The notes below the pieces were generated by a model. The model was not told the DNA's origin. It did no database searches and was given only the letters and a program-made list of their open reading frames with translations. Below are positions 33,310 through 40,625 of a stretch of DNA of 64,000 nt, piece after piece (position 1 is the stretch's first letter; each line of letters begins with the position of its first letter). This stretch comes from MWCR01 sp049325475 (GTDB lineage Bacteria; Patescibacteriota; Patescibacteriia; 2-12-FULL-60-25): the NCBI GenBank assembly GCA_049325475.1, contig JBMOLN010000007.1, forward strand, positions 310,001 to 374,000. Reading direction: 5' to 3'. Made by a program: the position numbers and the translations under genes.

Positions 33310-34788
33310 TTACTTCTGCGCGCTCCAGCTGTAAGTGGCAAAATCAACACCCATCATCGTAAATGTCATGGTGCCGCTGATCCCAACACTATCGCCGCTG
33401 CCGGATGCTCTCCCGTCAAATGTGCAATAAACAGTCGCACCGTCTTCCTTCATCTTCACGGAAAAGTGAACTTTGCTTCCCGCGTATGTTGCATTACCGC
33501 CAAAACCGTTCACATTTACAGTTCCTGTGCCGTTTTCATTAAGCTGTAGCGTTACCGGCAAACTATCTTCAGCTTCTACATCTTCTATAACATGCTGCAG
33601 AACCGCGTTTCCGCTATAACTTCCGGCCATGGATTTGGCCGAGGTGTTGCCCGTATCAGTATCTTGCTTTTCTTCCGTGTCCCGGGAATCGGTGTCTTGA
33701 GGCTGTTCAACATCGGCGGTTTCCGCCTCGCCTCCGGCATCACCGGAATTATTTTGAACTTCCTTTTTTTCTATTCCCAGCGCTTGTTCCACTTCGGCGG
33801 CTGTCTCCGGTTTATACTCCGCGCCTTTTTCTTTAAGCCACGGTTTTACTTCCTCTGGTTTTAATATCGCAACTTCCACATTCTTGGTCGGTTCGCCCGA
33901 ATATGCCGGCAAAGCAATTCCCACGACTTGTCCTTCTTGGGCCGCGCTTCTGAATTGCTCCAGTCCGATCATGACAGCGTTAAATTTATCGATTCCTTTG
34001 CTTAAATTGTTTGGAATATCCGTAATGGTCAAAATCGTCGCAACCGGCGCGGTTACTTTGCGCGCATCATTTACGAATGCGGATATCTTGTTCCCATTGC
34101 CGAGTGCCATGCGCGCGCCGTCATCCGTCACTTCCAAAGCCAAATCCGCGCCGCTGACCACAACCGCGGCTTGCGTTAATGTCGAACCGGCCGCAATTGC
34201 CGACACGCCTCCGCTAAGCGCGATTCCTCCAACAAACCCCGCTATCTTGCATCCGTCTTTAACAGCGACGGCCGAGTTCTCCAGGTTTTCAAAAGTATCT
34301 CCGGCTTCGCCCCAGGCCTCTCGTGTCACTTGGGCCTGATCTTGATTAAGAATCAGCTGTGCCTTTTTGGCATCCACGCCAAGATGCTTGGCCAGCGTCT
34401 GGATTTTTTTACCCATGGGCGCGCTGTCGATTATATTGGAAATTTCTTGTTTATCATAAGCGTAAGCCGAGTTTATCAAGTCATAGCTTACTTTTTCCTC
34501 GGCTAAAGCTGCGGATTCTTTTTCTAAATCTACAGCCTCTTTTTCCAATTCTTCCCAGCCATTGATAATGCCGGACATTTCATTATTCCATTCATCATAA
34601 TCTGCAAAATTTTCCGCATTTACCAAAACATTATCTGTTTGATATCTGAGCGCGAGATACTTTTTGGAAATATTCATTGTACTTTCCAAAACCGCTTGTT
34701 CACTCACGGCCTCCGATTTTTGCCCGCACCCGCTAAATATAAAAATAGCGGCCAATAACAAACCCGTAAAATATGTAAATATTTTCAT
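33310..34788 (-). CDS. Lipoprotein with a C-terminal beta-barrel-like domain
   Basis: A 492-residue protein with a lipoprotein signal (LLLAAIFIFSGC, Cys at 21). Residues 25-170 are helical and charged; about 180-260 are small-residue rich (GFVGGIALSGGVSAIAAGST), like a packed helix pair. A Glu/Asp/Thr-rich linker (about 345-390) leads to a 110-residue beta domain (GSYSGNAVLQHVIEDV to TMMGVDFATYSWSA), which resembles lipocalin-like or DUF-type small barrels. No enzyme motif. It may share an operon with the small membrane gene at 34791. Confidence 0.65.
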   Translation of the reverse strand: MKIFTYFTGLLLAAIFIFSGCGQKSEAVSEQAVLESTMNISKKYLALRYQTDNVLVNAENFADYDEWNNEMSGIINGWEELEKEAVDLEKESAALAEEKVSYDLINSAYAYDKQEISNIIDSAPMGKKIQTLAKHLGVDAKKAQLILNQDQAQVTREAWGEAGDTFENLENSAVAVKDGCKIAGFVGGIALSGGVSAIAAGSTLTQAAVVVSGADLALEVTDDGARMALGNGNKISAFVNDARKVTAPVATILTITDIPNNLSKGIDKFNAVMIGLEQFRSAAQEGQVVGIALPAYSGEPTKNVEVAILKPEEVKPWLKEKGAEYKPETAAEVEQALGIEKKEVQNNSGDAGGEAETADVEQPQDTDSRDTEEKQDTDTGNTSAKSMAGSYSGNAVLQHVIEDVEAEDSLPVTLQLNENGTGTVNVNGFGGNATYAGSKVHFSVKMKEDGATVYCTFDGRASGSGDSVGISGTMTFTMMGVDFATYSWSAQK

Positions 34789-34790
34789 AA

Positions 34791-34979
34791 TTAATTTTTA
34801 TGAGTTAATTCGTCTATCGCGTATATCGATCCGAAAATTCCCAGGATCAATAAACCGAAATGAATGTAAGAATTATTTAAAATTTCCACCCTGTCCATTA
34901 AAGTCCATAACCCGCGGAAAATAAAAACACCGCAAATTATCAATATCAATTCGTAAAAAACATGCTTGGATTTTTTCAT
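34791..34979 (-). CDS. Small two-TM protein
   Basis: A 62-residue protein ending two bases upstream of the lipoprotein gene on the same strand. Two hydrophobic segments: FYELILIICGVFIFRGLWTL (about 8-27) and IHFGLLILGIFGSIYAI (about 39-55). No family recognised. Tight spacing suggests translation with the lipoprotein. Confidence 0.7.
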   Translation of the reverse strand: MKKSKHVFYELILIICGVFIFRGLWTLMDRVEILNNSYIHFGLLILGIFGSIYAIDELTHKN

Positions 34980-35012
34980 ATGGTTAAAATGATAGCCCAG
35001 GCAAGTAAAAAA

Positions 35013-35032
35013 AACCAGCCCTAGGGCCGGTT
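35013..35032 (-). terminator. Terminator overlapping the 35021 gene end
   Basis: AACCAGCCCTAGGGCCGGTT reads, on the minus strand, AACCGGCCCTAGGGCTGGTT followed by a run of eight T. The stop codon of the gene sits inside the hairpin. Confidence 0.8.
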
Positions 35033-35353
35033 GAGGCTGGCTTGCTTCAGCGCATCTCTTGCCGCATTCCTAAGCGCGGCAACAAACTTGCGCAAACGGT
35101 CAATTTCCGGAGGAAGCTCCAGCATGAAAGAATGCTGATACATTGCCCGCGACGCCACAAACTCCTCAAAGTTGGTTGTGCTATAGATTTGGATCGCGAT
35201 TTCATTGATTTTTTCTTCACCCAATTTCTCATAAATCCTCATTGGGATAAAGAGCAGGTGTTGTCCTTGGAATCCTCCAAATCCAAAGGCTCCGGATTTT
35301 ATGTGCTTCAGCGCACAATCGGGCTCACGTGATTTATCTCGGTTTTCACTCAT
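35021..35353 (-). CDS. Hypothetical soluble protein, 110 aa
   Basis: I do not recognise the family. A strong GCAAGGAGGGGG ribosome binding site precedes the ATG at 35353. The N-terminus is polar and Cys-containing (NRDKSREPDCALKHIKSG), the middle is FGGFQGQHLLFIPMRIYEKL, and the C-terminal half is helical (PPEIDRLRKFVAALRNAARD). It has its own terminator, so it is expressed as a single small gene. Confidence 0.7.
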   Translation of the reverse strand: MSENRDKSREPDCALKHIKSGAFGFGGFQGQHLLFIPMRIYEKLGEEKINEIAIQIYSTTNFEEFVASRAMYQHSFMLELPPEIDRLRKFVAALRNAARDALKQASLNRP

Positions 35354-35519
35354 TGCCCCCTCCTTGCAAAGTTGCCCTGCAAGGTTAACATTTCGTCAGA
35401 ATAAATCAACTGTTTAATTTTTAAGCCATAAGCTTAAAGCTTTAAGAGACGAAACTTGGGTTTGGCATCCGGCGGCCAGCATGTAGCGCCAAGAACTTAA
35501 GTATCCCGGCTAATCAAGG

Positions 35520-35993
35520 TCAAATAAACTTTTCCCAAAGATAATAATCTTGCCCGTACCAATGTCTTTTTAGGTGCGCCGCTTGTTCAAATCCTGATTT
35601 TTGCAAAAGATTATTGGATTCAATATTATCGCATCTTGAATCGCACCAGATTTTATGTGTATTTGTTGCTTTCAGAATTGTATTCAATTCTTGCATCAGG
35701 CTTGTTGCCGTTCCGGATCTTCTGTACTCGGTCAAAACTCCTATCCAATCCGCCCAAAAAGTACCGCAATCAAAATATCCATAACAAAATCCAATAACAT
35801 TATCGCCATGCTTGGCAACGAGGAAGATTGTTTTATCATCGTCTAAAATCTTCCGCAGATTATCCGCACTGAATTTATCACATTCCGCCGCTCTGGCCTC
35901 GGATGTGTAATACGGAGTCTCGGAGATTATCTTCTGCGCCACGGCTGAAATGGAGGGAGTATCATCCGCTGTCAGTCGATTTATGGATTGCAT
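35520..35993 (-). CDS. GNAT-family N-acetyltransferase
   Basis: A 157-residue protein started at the ATG at 35993. DDKTIFLVAKHGDNVIGFCY (about 54-73) and WADWIGVLTEYRRSGTATSL (about 82-101) give the two central GNAT strands and the acetyl-CoA loop (RRSGTA, a variant of RxxGxA). SRCDNIESNNLLQKSGFEQA is motif B. The substrate is unknown. Confidence 0.8.
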   Translation of the reverse strand: MQSINRLTADDTPSISAVAQKIISETPYYTSEARAAECDKFSADNLRKILDDDKTIFLVAKHGDNVIGFCYGYFDCGTFWADWIGVLTEYRRSGTATSLMQELNTILKATNTHKIWCDSRCDNIESNNLLQKSGFEQAAHLKRHWYGQDYYLWEKFI

Positions 35994-36114
35994 AGCAATA
36001 TAAATCCTACCCAACCCCCGCATCTTTGTAAATCAAAAACCCTATTTACATTGTTTGCCATGCAAATCAATCCGGCCAATCCCGCAAATCCTGCTAATCA
36101 AGTTAGTGGATAAC

Positions 36115-36131
36115 TCGAACAACTTTGGAAC
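36115..36131 (-). promoter_or_regulatory. Putative SOS operator, upstream lexA copy
   Basis: On the minus strand this reads GTTCCAAAGTTGTTCGA, two GTTCnA halves spaced 11 bp apart. The motif recurs at 36194-36210 and 62497-62513. Confidence 0.4.
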
Positions 36132-36193
36132 AGGGGATGTGGAAACATCGTCACCCTTCTCTCTATTGAGGCAATTTACTACTCTCGACAAGT

Positions 36194-36210
36194 GTTCTAC
36201 TTTTGTTCTA
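36194..36210 (+). promoter_or_regulatory. Putative SOS operator before lexA
   Basis: GTTCTACTTTTGTTCTA, two GTTCTA halves in direct orientation, 11 bp apart. It differs at only 2 of 17 positions from the sequence upstream of the S23-recA locus (62497-62513, minus strand). Confidence 0.5.
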
Positions 36211-36225
36211 CAATAAACTTAACAG

Positions 36226-36338
36226 TTCAAAATTCAAAAACCAAAATTCAAAATTATCGAGGCCTTCGGCATTTATTATATAAATAATATCGCATAGCGA
36301 TTCCAACATTTTGCATTTTGGTTTTTGAATTTTGAATT
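36226..36338. repeat. Two-hairpin repeat element in the lexA leader, copy 3
   Basis: Left arm TTCAAAATTCAAAAACCAAA and right arm TTTGGTTTTTGAATTTTGAA are near-perfect inverted copies. The core is GAGGCCTTCGGCATTTATTA and ATCGCATAGCGATTCC. It separates the putative operator from the lexA start codon (36345), so it would be in the mRNA leader. Confidence 0.8.
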
Positions 36339-36344
36339 AAATAT

Positions 36345-36953
36345 ATGAAGTCCCCCCTAACGCCCAAGCAAAAAGAAGTTCTCGATTACATAATCGAGTT
36401 CATTAACGACCGAGGCTATGCTCCCTCATTCCGCGAGATAGCTGACGGTCTCTCTCTCGCTTCGCCCTCCACGGTCCATGTGCACATTCAAGCTTTGCGC
36501 TCTCGCGGCTTTTTAAAGGCCGGCGGCTCGGCCCGCGAGCTTGAGCCCACAGACAAAGCCGTGCGCTGGGGCAAGAGCATCCTCCTCCCGCTTGCCGGCC
36601 TTATCACTGCCGGTGAGCCAATCGAAGCCATCGAAGAGCGTGAAACCATCGCCGTACCGGTCGATCTTGCGCCCAACTCGGCCAACTCATTCGTACTGCG
36701 TGTTAAAGGCCAGTCCATGATCGAAGATGGCATCTACGATGGCGATTATGTGGTCGTGGAGCGCAACCCCTCGCCAAAAAACGGCGACGTCGTCGTTGCA
36801 CTTCTCGATAACGCTTATGCAACTTTAAAACGCTTCTACCGCGAGCGCGACCGCATCCGCCTCCAGCCCGCTAACTCCACCATGAAACCAATCTACTGTT
36901 ATGACCCGGTTATTCAAGGAACAGTTAAAGCGGTAATCCGTAAGTTTGGATAA
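36345..36953 (+). CDS. lexA: LexA repressor
   Basis: A 202-residue protein. The winged helix-turn-helix is at the N-terminus (MKSPLTPKQKEVLDYIIEFI, SFREIADGLSLASPSTVHVH). The cleavage site is Ala-Gly in LPLAGLITAGEP (about residue 85). The catalytic Ser is in KGQSMIEDGIYDGDYVVVE (about 125) and the Lys in DNAYATLKRFYRE (about 162). It represses SOS genes until RecA filaments trigger self-cleavage. No ribosome binding site is seen, and a repeat element occupies the leader. It heads a cluster with a DUF6504-like gene and dinB. Confidence 0.97.
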   Translation: MKSPLTPKQKEVLDYIIEFINDRGYAPSFREIADGLSLASPSTVHVHIQALRSRGFLKAGGSARELEPTDKAVRWGKSILLPLAGLITAGEPIEAIEERETIAVPVDLAPNSANSFVLRVKGQSMIEDGIYDGDYVVVERNPSPKNGDVVVALLDNAYATLKRFYRERDRIRLQPANSTMKPIYCYDPVIQGTVKAVIRKFG

Positions 36954-36976
36954 ACTCTATCGTACATGTTCCGCTC

Positions 36977-37477
36977 ATTGTCTGAACCTTGATTAAACAT
37001 GATTGGCCAACCAATTAATCATGATTACTTAAGGAAGATTATTTATATGGATGCTAACGAAATTACCTATAAAATAATCGGTTGTGCCATGAAGGTGCAC
37101 AGTGCTTTAAAAAATGGTTTTCAAGAAGTTATTTATCAGCGAGCGCTAGAGATCGAAATGCAAAAGCAAGGCTTGGAGTTTGAGCGAGAAAAGGAGATGT
37201 TGGTTTATTATGATGGGCACGAAGTTGGAACAAGGAGAGTTGATTTCTTTGTTGAAGATTGCGTCATGGTTGAGCTTAAAGCTTTAACAGTCATGGAAGA
37301 TGTACACATGGCGCAAGCAATGAATTATCTGGAAGCTTATAACACTGAAATCGGTCTTATTCTTAATTTTGGTGCTAAAAGTCTGGAATACAAAAGAATC
37401 CACAATAATAAAATAAGTTCCTTCAGTAATCAGGCTTAATTTGAGCGAAAATCAAGATTAATCAAGGTTCAGACAAT
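36977..37477. mobile_element. GxxExxY-bearing element with inverted terminal repeats
   Basis: Left end ATTGTCTGAACCTTGATTAA begins at 36977. The right end, read backwards from 37477, is ATTGTCTGAACCTTGATTAA as well, and the resemblance continues for about 60 bp (CATGATTACTTAAGG versus CTGATTACTGAAGG). The only gene inside is the GxxExxY protein. Empty or decayed relatives lie at 23072-23260, 61577-61770 and 4628-4745. Confidence 0.8.
37047..37439 (+). CDS. GxxExxY protein, PD-(D/E)XK nuclease fold
   Basis: A 130-residue protein started at the ATG at 37047 (MDANEITYKIIGCAMKVHSA); 16 upstream codons are terminal-repeat sequence. The signature GFQEVIY sits at about residues 24-30. RRVDFFVEDCVMVELKAL supplies the Asp and the E-x-K of the PD-(D/E)XK nuclease core, so it may cut nucleic acid. 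QAMNYLEAYNTEIGLILNFG is the conserved end. It is enclosed by inverted repeats, which suggests the protein takes part in moving or maintaining the element; this is inference. Confidence 0.9.
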   Translation: MDANEITYKIIGCAMKVHSALKNGFQEVIYQRALEIEMQKQGLEFEREKEMLVYYDGHEVGTRRVDFFVEDCVMVELKALTVMEDVHMAQAMNYLEAYNTEIGLILNFGAKSLEYKRIHNNKISSFSNQA

Positions 37478-37479
37478 AT

Positions 37480-37725
37480 ATGTACCAAAGTGTTCACGAG
37501 CCCGTGGATGTCATTGCCACGTTTCGTCAGGATCGAGCAGAGCCCGTGATTTTTAAGTGGAACAATCGCTACTACCGCATCACCTCCGTGAACCTCGTCC
37601 ATACCGAGCGCAAAGGCCGCAATAAAATGTACATCTATTCAGTCACCGACAAAGTCAACGCCTTTCGCCTGCGCTTTTCCACCGAAACTCTTAAATGGGA
37701 ATTGGAAGAGATGGCCATACTCTAA
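37480..37725 (+). CDS. DUF6504-like protein next to dinB
   Basis: An 81-residue beta-rich protein: VDVIATFRQDRAEPVIFKWN, NRYYRITSVNLVHTERKGRN and FRLRFSTETLKWELEEM. It resembles DUF6504, commonly next to Y-family polymerase genes. It may be a regulator or accessory of lesion bypass. The gene follows directly after the GxxExxY element and precedes dinB by 98 bp. Confidence 0.75.
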   Translation: MYQSVHEPVDVIATFRQDRAEPVIFKWNNRYYRITSVNLVHTERKGRNKMYIYSVTDKVNAFRLRFSTETLKWELEEMAIL

Positions 37726-37823
37726 ACCTCAAACTACAAACTATAAATCGAGCTGAGCTCGATAAACCACAAAGAGAATTTTAGTACTGCTAGATTTCAG
37801 ATTTTAGATTATAGATTTTTAAT

Positions 37824-39356
37824 ATGCCCTCCTCACTCACCAGCCCCGACGTTAGACGTTCGACGTTAGACGTTCGACGCGCGTTATACGCGCATGTGGA
37901 CATGAATTCCTACTTCGCCTCAGTCGAGCAGCAGGCCAATCCTCAGCTCAGAGGTCGTCCTTTGGGTGTCTGTGCTTATCTGCATAAAGCCGGCTGTGTG
38001 ATCGCCGCGTCCGTCGAAGCCAAGCAATGCGGCGTCAAAGTAGGCATGAGCATGGAGGTCGCCAAAGCCGTCTGCCCGCAAATGAAGTTTATCCAAAACG
38101 ACCCGCCCAAATACCGCGCCGTTTCTTCGCGCGTCTTCTCCCTCTTCCACGAACTCACGGACAAAGTGGAACACTATTCCATCGACGAAGTCTTTTTGGA
38201 TCTCACCGGCTGGTACCGCGATGAGGCCGAAGCTGCTTGGGCGCTTTGCCGCGCTCGTCTGCGCATCCAGTCCGAAGTAGGCGAGTGGCTGCGCTGTTCG
38301 GTTGGCATTGCGCCATCCAAATTCCTCGCCAAACTCGCCTCCGAAATGCAAAAGCCCAACGGCCTCACTAGTATCAACCAAGATAATCTCGACGCCGCTC
38401 TCGCTACGCGCGATCTGGAAGACGCTTGCGGCATCGGCAAACGCATCCGCCGCCGTTTAAACAAACTCGGCATCTACAATCTGCTCGACCTCAAAAACTA
38501 CCCGGTCGGCAACCTCATACGCGCCCTCGGCATCGCCGGCTATTATTGGCACGAACGCCTCCGCGCCCGCGAAATCGACCGCTTCGAATCTTCAAACACA
38601 GATCTAAACCAGGACCATGTACCCAGGACCATGCGCCAGGGTTCCGACTCCGAAAATCGTAGTTCGTCGTTCGTGGTTCGTTGTTCGATTCCAAAGTCAG
38701 TCGGCCACTCCTTCTGCGTCCCCAAGCGCGCCAACGAACAAAATCTTATACTGCCAATCCTGCTCCGCCTCACCGAACGCGCCGGCCGACGCCTCCGCTC
38801 TTTCGGTCGCTTCGCCCGCGCCATGGTCATCCAAGTCTCATTCAAACCCCCTCTTTCTCCCTTATCAGGGGGGCTAAAAAATCAAATTTCGCAAGTCCCT
38901 GATAAGGGATTTAGGGTTGGGTCGGAATGCGTTCAAACCATCAAGTTCGTCGACCCCGCCAACGACCCCTTCACCCTCGTTCACGCAGCCACACGCGCTC
39001 TCGAGCAAATGTGGCACGGTGAAATCGTCACCTTTCTGGCTGTCACCTTAATCGACCTCGTCCCACCGCTCCGCCAACTAAGTTTCACTTTACCCAACAA
39101 AGCCCCTTCCTTGACAAGGGAGGGGGTTGGGGATGGGTTTGCGCTTTACGAACAGACTCCCTCTCTTGGTTTAAGAGGGGGTAGGGGGGAGTTAAAAAAC
39201 TCGCGTACCACAAAAGCCATCGATTCCATCCGCGACCGTCATGGCGAGGAAGCCATCATCTTCGCTTCCATGATGGGTTTATCGAGTGACTACGCCCCGG
39301 ACCGCATCGGTTTCAGAAAAACCGACGGTCTGGATTTTACGGTTTCCGATGTTTAA
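37824..39356 (+). CDS. dinB: Y-family DNA polymerase IV with three in-frame repeat-derived insertions
   Basis: A 510-residue translesion polymerase. Catalytic acids are in YAHVDMNSYFASVEQ (about 22-36) and HYSIDEVFLDLTGW (Asp 121, Glu 122); the helix-hairpin-helix lies at DACGIGKRIRRRLNKLGI (about 200). The normal chain is broken by three low-complexity insertions at residues about 255-288, 343-367 and 426-462. At DNA level these correspond to CCCTTATCAGGG/CCCTGATAAGGG, CCTTCCTTGACAAGGGAGGG and GTTCGTCGTTCGTGGTTCG repeats of the kind found between genes. The N-terminus (residues 9-19) also encodes two copies of GACGTTAGACGTTC. The frame stays open throughout, so a functional enzyme is possible. 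Related PolIV proteins are about 350-420 residues. Confidence 0.9.
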   Translation: MPSSLTSPDVRRSTLDVRRALYAHVDMNSYFASVEQQANPQLRGRPLGVCAYLHKAGCVIAASVEAKQCGVKVGMSMEVAKAVCPQMKFIQNDPPKYRAVSSRVFSLFHELTDKVEHYSIDEVFLDLTGWYRDEAEAAWALCRARLRIQSEVGEWLRCSVGIAPSKFLAKLASEMQKPNGLTSINQDNLDAALATRDLEDACGIGKRIRRRLNKLGIYNLLDLKNYPVGNLIRALGIAGYYWHERLRAREIDRFESSNTDLNQDHVPRTMRQGSDSENRSSSFVVRCSIPKSVGHSFCVPKRANEQNLILPILLRLTERAGRRLRSFGRFARAMVIQVSFKPPLSPLSGGLKNQISQVPDKGFRVGSECVQTIKFVDPANDPFTLVHAATRALEQMWHGEIVTFLAVTLIDLVPPLRQLSFTLPNKAPSLTREGVGDGFALYEQTPSLGLRGGRGELKNSRTTKAIDSIRDRHGEEAIIFASMMGLSSDYAPDRIGFRKTDGLDFTVSDV

Positions 39357-40024
39357 ATTCCCGGAGCAAGTGTAAGACAGCCTATTCCGGGCCGGACTTC
39401 TTTGCCGTCTTTTTCGGCTATGCAATCCAAAACTTCCATCTGTCCGGTTTTCCTTTGCACATGGACTTGCCGCCAATTTTTTTCATTGGGATCTTTGCAA
39501 ACCCATTGTAATTTGGTATTGGTAATAATCCTCGGCTGGCAGAATTGATCTTTCTCCAAAGCATGAGATTGAACATTTAAGCTGGTTTGTTTGCCGCCCC
39601 TGTAAGAATAAATGGTTGTGGAGCTGACAAACTCAACTGCCCACGAAATCATCTGCGCTTGTTTGTGAATCACGCATATATTGCTATAAGTTGCACCTTC
39701 CGGATGTGAAACAACCAATGCTTTTATTAATTCTGGATCCGCTTCCTTGGGCAAACTCTGTCTTGTAGCCATAAGGAGCGCCTGCTCATTCTCGCCCAAT
39801 CCATAAGCATCAACCCACCTTAAAAATCCGTCATTGTTGGTAAATAATAAGCAAGGCATGGCCATGGTCTTTACTTCAATCGGTTCATCGATAAAAGCGG
39901 CCGCTTCGACATCGCTGACTATGGGCTCTGCTTGTCCGATAACCGGCGCCGGCTGCGGCGGTTCTTGAGCGCACCCCGCTGCCGTTAAAAATATTACGGC
40001 TGTAAATGCAATTAACTTTTTCAT
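39353..40024 (-). CDS. Lipoprotein of unknown function
   Basis: A 223-residue protein. The ATG at 40024 begins a lipoprotein signal (MKKLIAFTAVIFLTAAGC, Cys at 18), so the longer upstream frame is rejected. The mature part has regularly spaced Cys (AMPCLLF, NICVIH, QFCQPRI, WVCKDP, LDCIAEK, IGCLTL), suggesting disulfides. No family recognised. It converges on dinB with a 4-bp overlap of the stops. Confidence 0.75.
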   Translation of the reverse strand: MKKLIAFTAVIFLTAAGCAQEPPQPAPVIGQAEPIVSDVEAAAFIDEPIEVKTMAMPCLLFTNNDGFLRWVDAYGLGENEQALLMATRQSLPKEADPELIKALVVSHPEGATYSNICVIHKQAQMISWAVEFVSSTTIYSYRGGKQTSLNVQSHALEKDQFCQPRIITNTKLQWVCKDPNEKNWRQVHVQRKTGQMEVLDCIAEKDGKEVRPGIGCLTLAPGI

Positions 40025-40213
40025 ACAACCCCATAATAACAAAACCTCAATCCGTCTACAATGAAGCGCCGGCCATTGCAAAAATTTTTGTTTCATGCTA
40101 TGCTCCTTGCGGATAGTTCGTGCGAATGCCATCCTCTCGCTTCAAAAGCGATTGGGTCGAAGGAGTAAGGTGTGCGCAAAGAAAGTCCAGTTTAATTCTT
40201 CACATATATACGC
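40025..40213. promoter_or_regulatory. Region upstream of the RRM gene, possible structured leader
   Basis: From about 40090 the sequence becomes GC-rich with short complementary pieces (CTCTCGCTTCAAAAGCGA, GCGGATAGTTCGTGCG, GTGTGCGC). The RRM gene at 40214 has no ribosome binding site. A leader RNA that controls the RRM protein is possible, but I recognise no known class. Confidence 0.3.
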
Positions 40214-40471
40214 ATGCCCGTAAAGTTATTTGTTGGCGGTATTCCTTACCGCACAACCGATGCTGAGCTCCAAGAGCATTTTAGCCAGGCCGGCGAAGTG
40301 GTTTCAGTCTTCATTCCGACAGACCGCGAAACACGCCGCCCCCGCGGATTCGCCTTCGTAGAAATGGCCGACGACTCGGCCGCTCAAAAGGCCATCGAAA
40401 TGTTCAACGAAACAGACATGGGTGGACGCCAAATTGTTGTCAATATGGCCCGCCCCGCCGAAGAGCGCTAA
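40214..40471 (+). CDS. RRM-domain RNA-binding protein
   Basis: An 85-residue protein consisting of one RRM. RNP2 is KLFVGGIPY (residues 4-12) and RNP1 is RGFAFVEM (about 44-51). The fold ends with GGRQIVVNMARPAEER. Such small RRM proteins bind single-stranded RNA and are often cold-induced. It is closed by a terminator. Confidence 0.95.
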   Translation: MPVKLFVGGIPYRTTDAELQEHFSQAGEVVSVFIPTDRETRRPRGFAFVEMADDSAAQKAIEMFNETDMGGRQIVVNMARPAEER

Positions 40472-40487
40472 ACATCAAAAACAATCA

Positions 40488-40516
40488 AATCCCCCAATTA
40501 CTTGGGGGATTTTTGT
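40488..40516 (+). terminator. Rho-independent terminator
   Basis: AATCCCCCAA ttac TTGGGGGATT followed by T residues, after the RRM gene. Confidence 0.9.
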
Positions 40517-40625
40517 ATTTTTATTAGCCAAGGTCAAACTCTTGTCAGTTGCCTGCCCCACGAAGATTTACGCGAAGTGGGGGTCAGTTGTCAGTTATAA
40601 GTTGTCAGTTTATAGTATGCTCATT

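Noticed and set aside
36181..36200. Classic Gram-positive LexA box in CGACAAGTGTTC
   Set aside because: The left half does not fit GAAC; only the direct-repeat reading is shared with the recA locus.
39988..40132. Longer N-terminus of the 39353 lipoprotein
   Set aside because: The ATG at 40024 begins a proper lipoprotein signal; the upstream extension would bury it.
40422..40625. Extended N-terminus for leuS
   Set aside because: The upstream codons run through the RRM gene end and its terminator; the conserved LeuS N-terminus begins at SSNYPFQEIDQKW.
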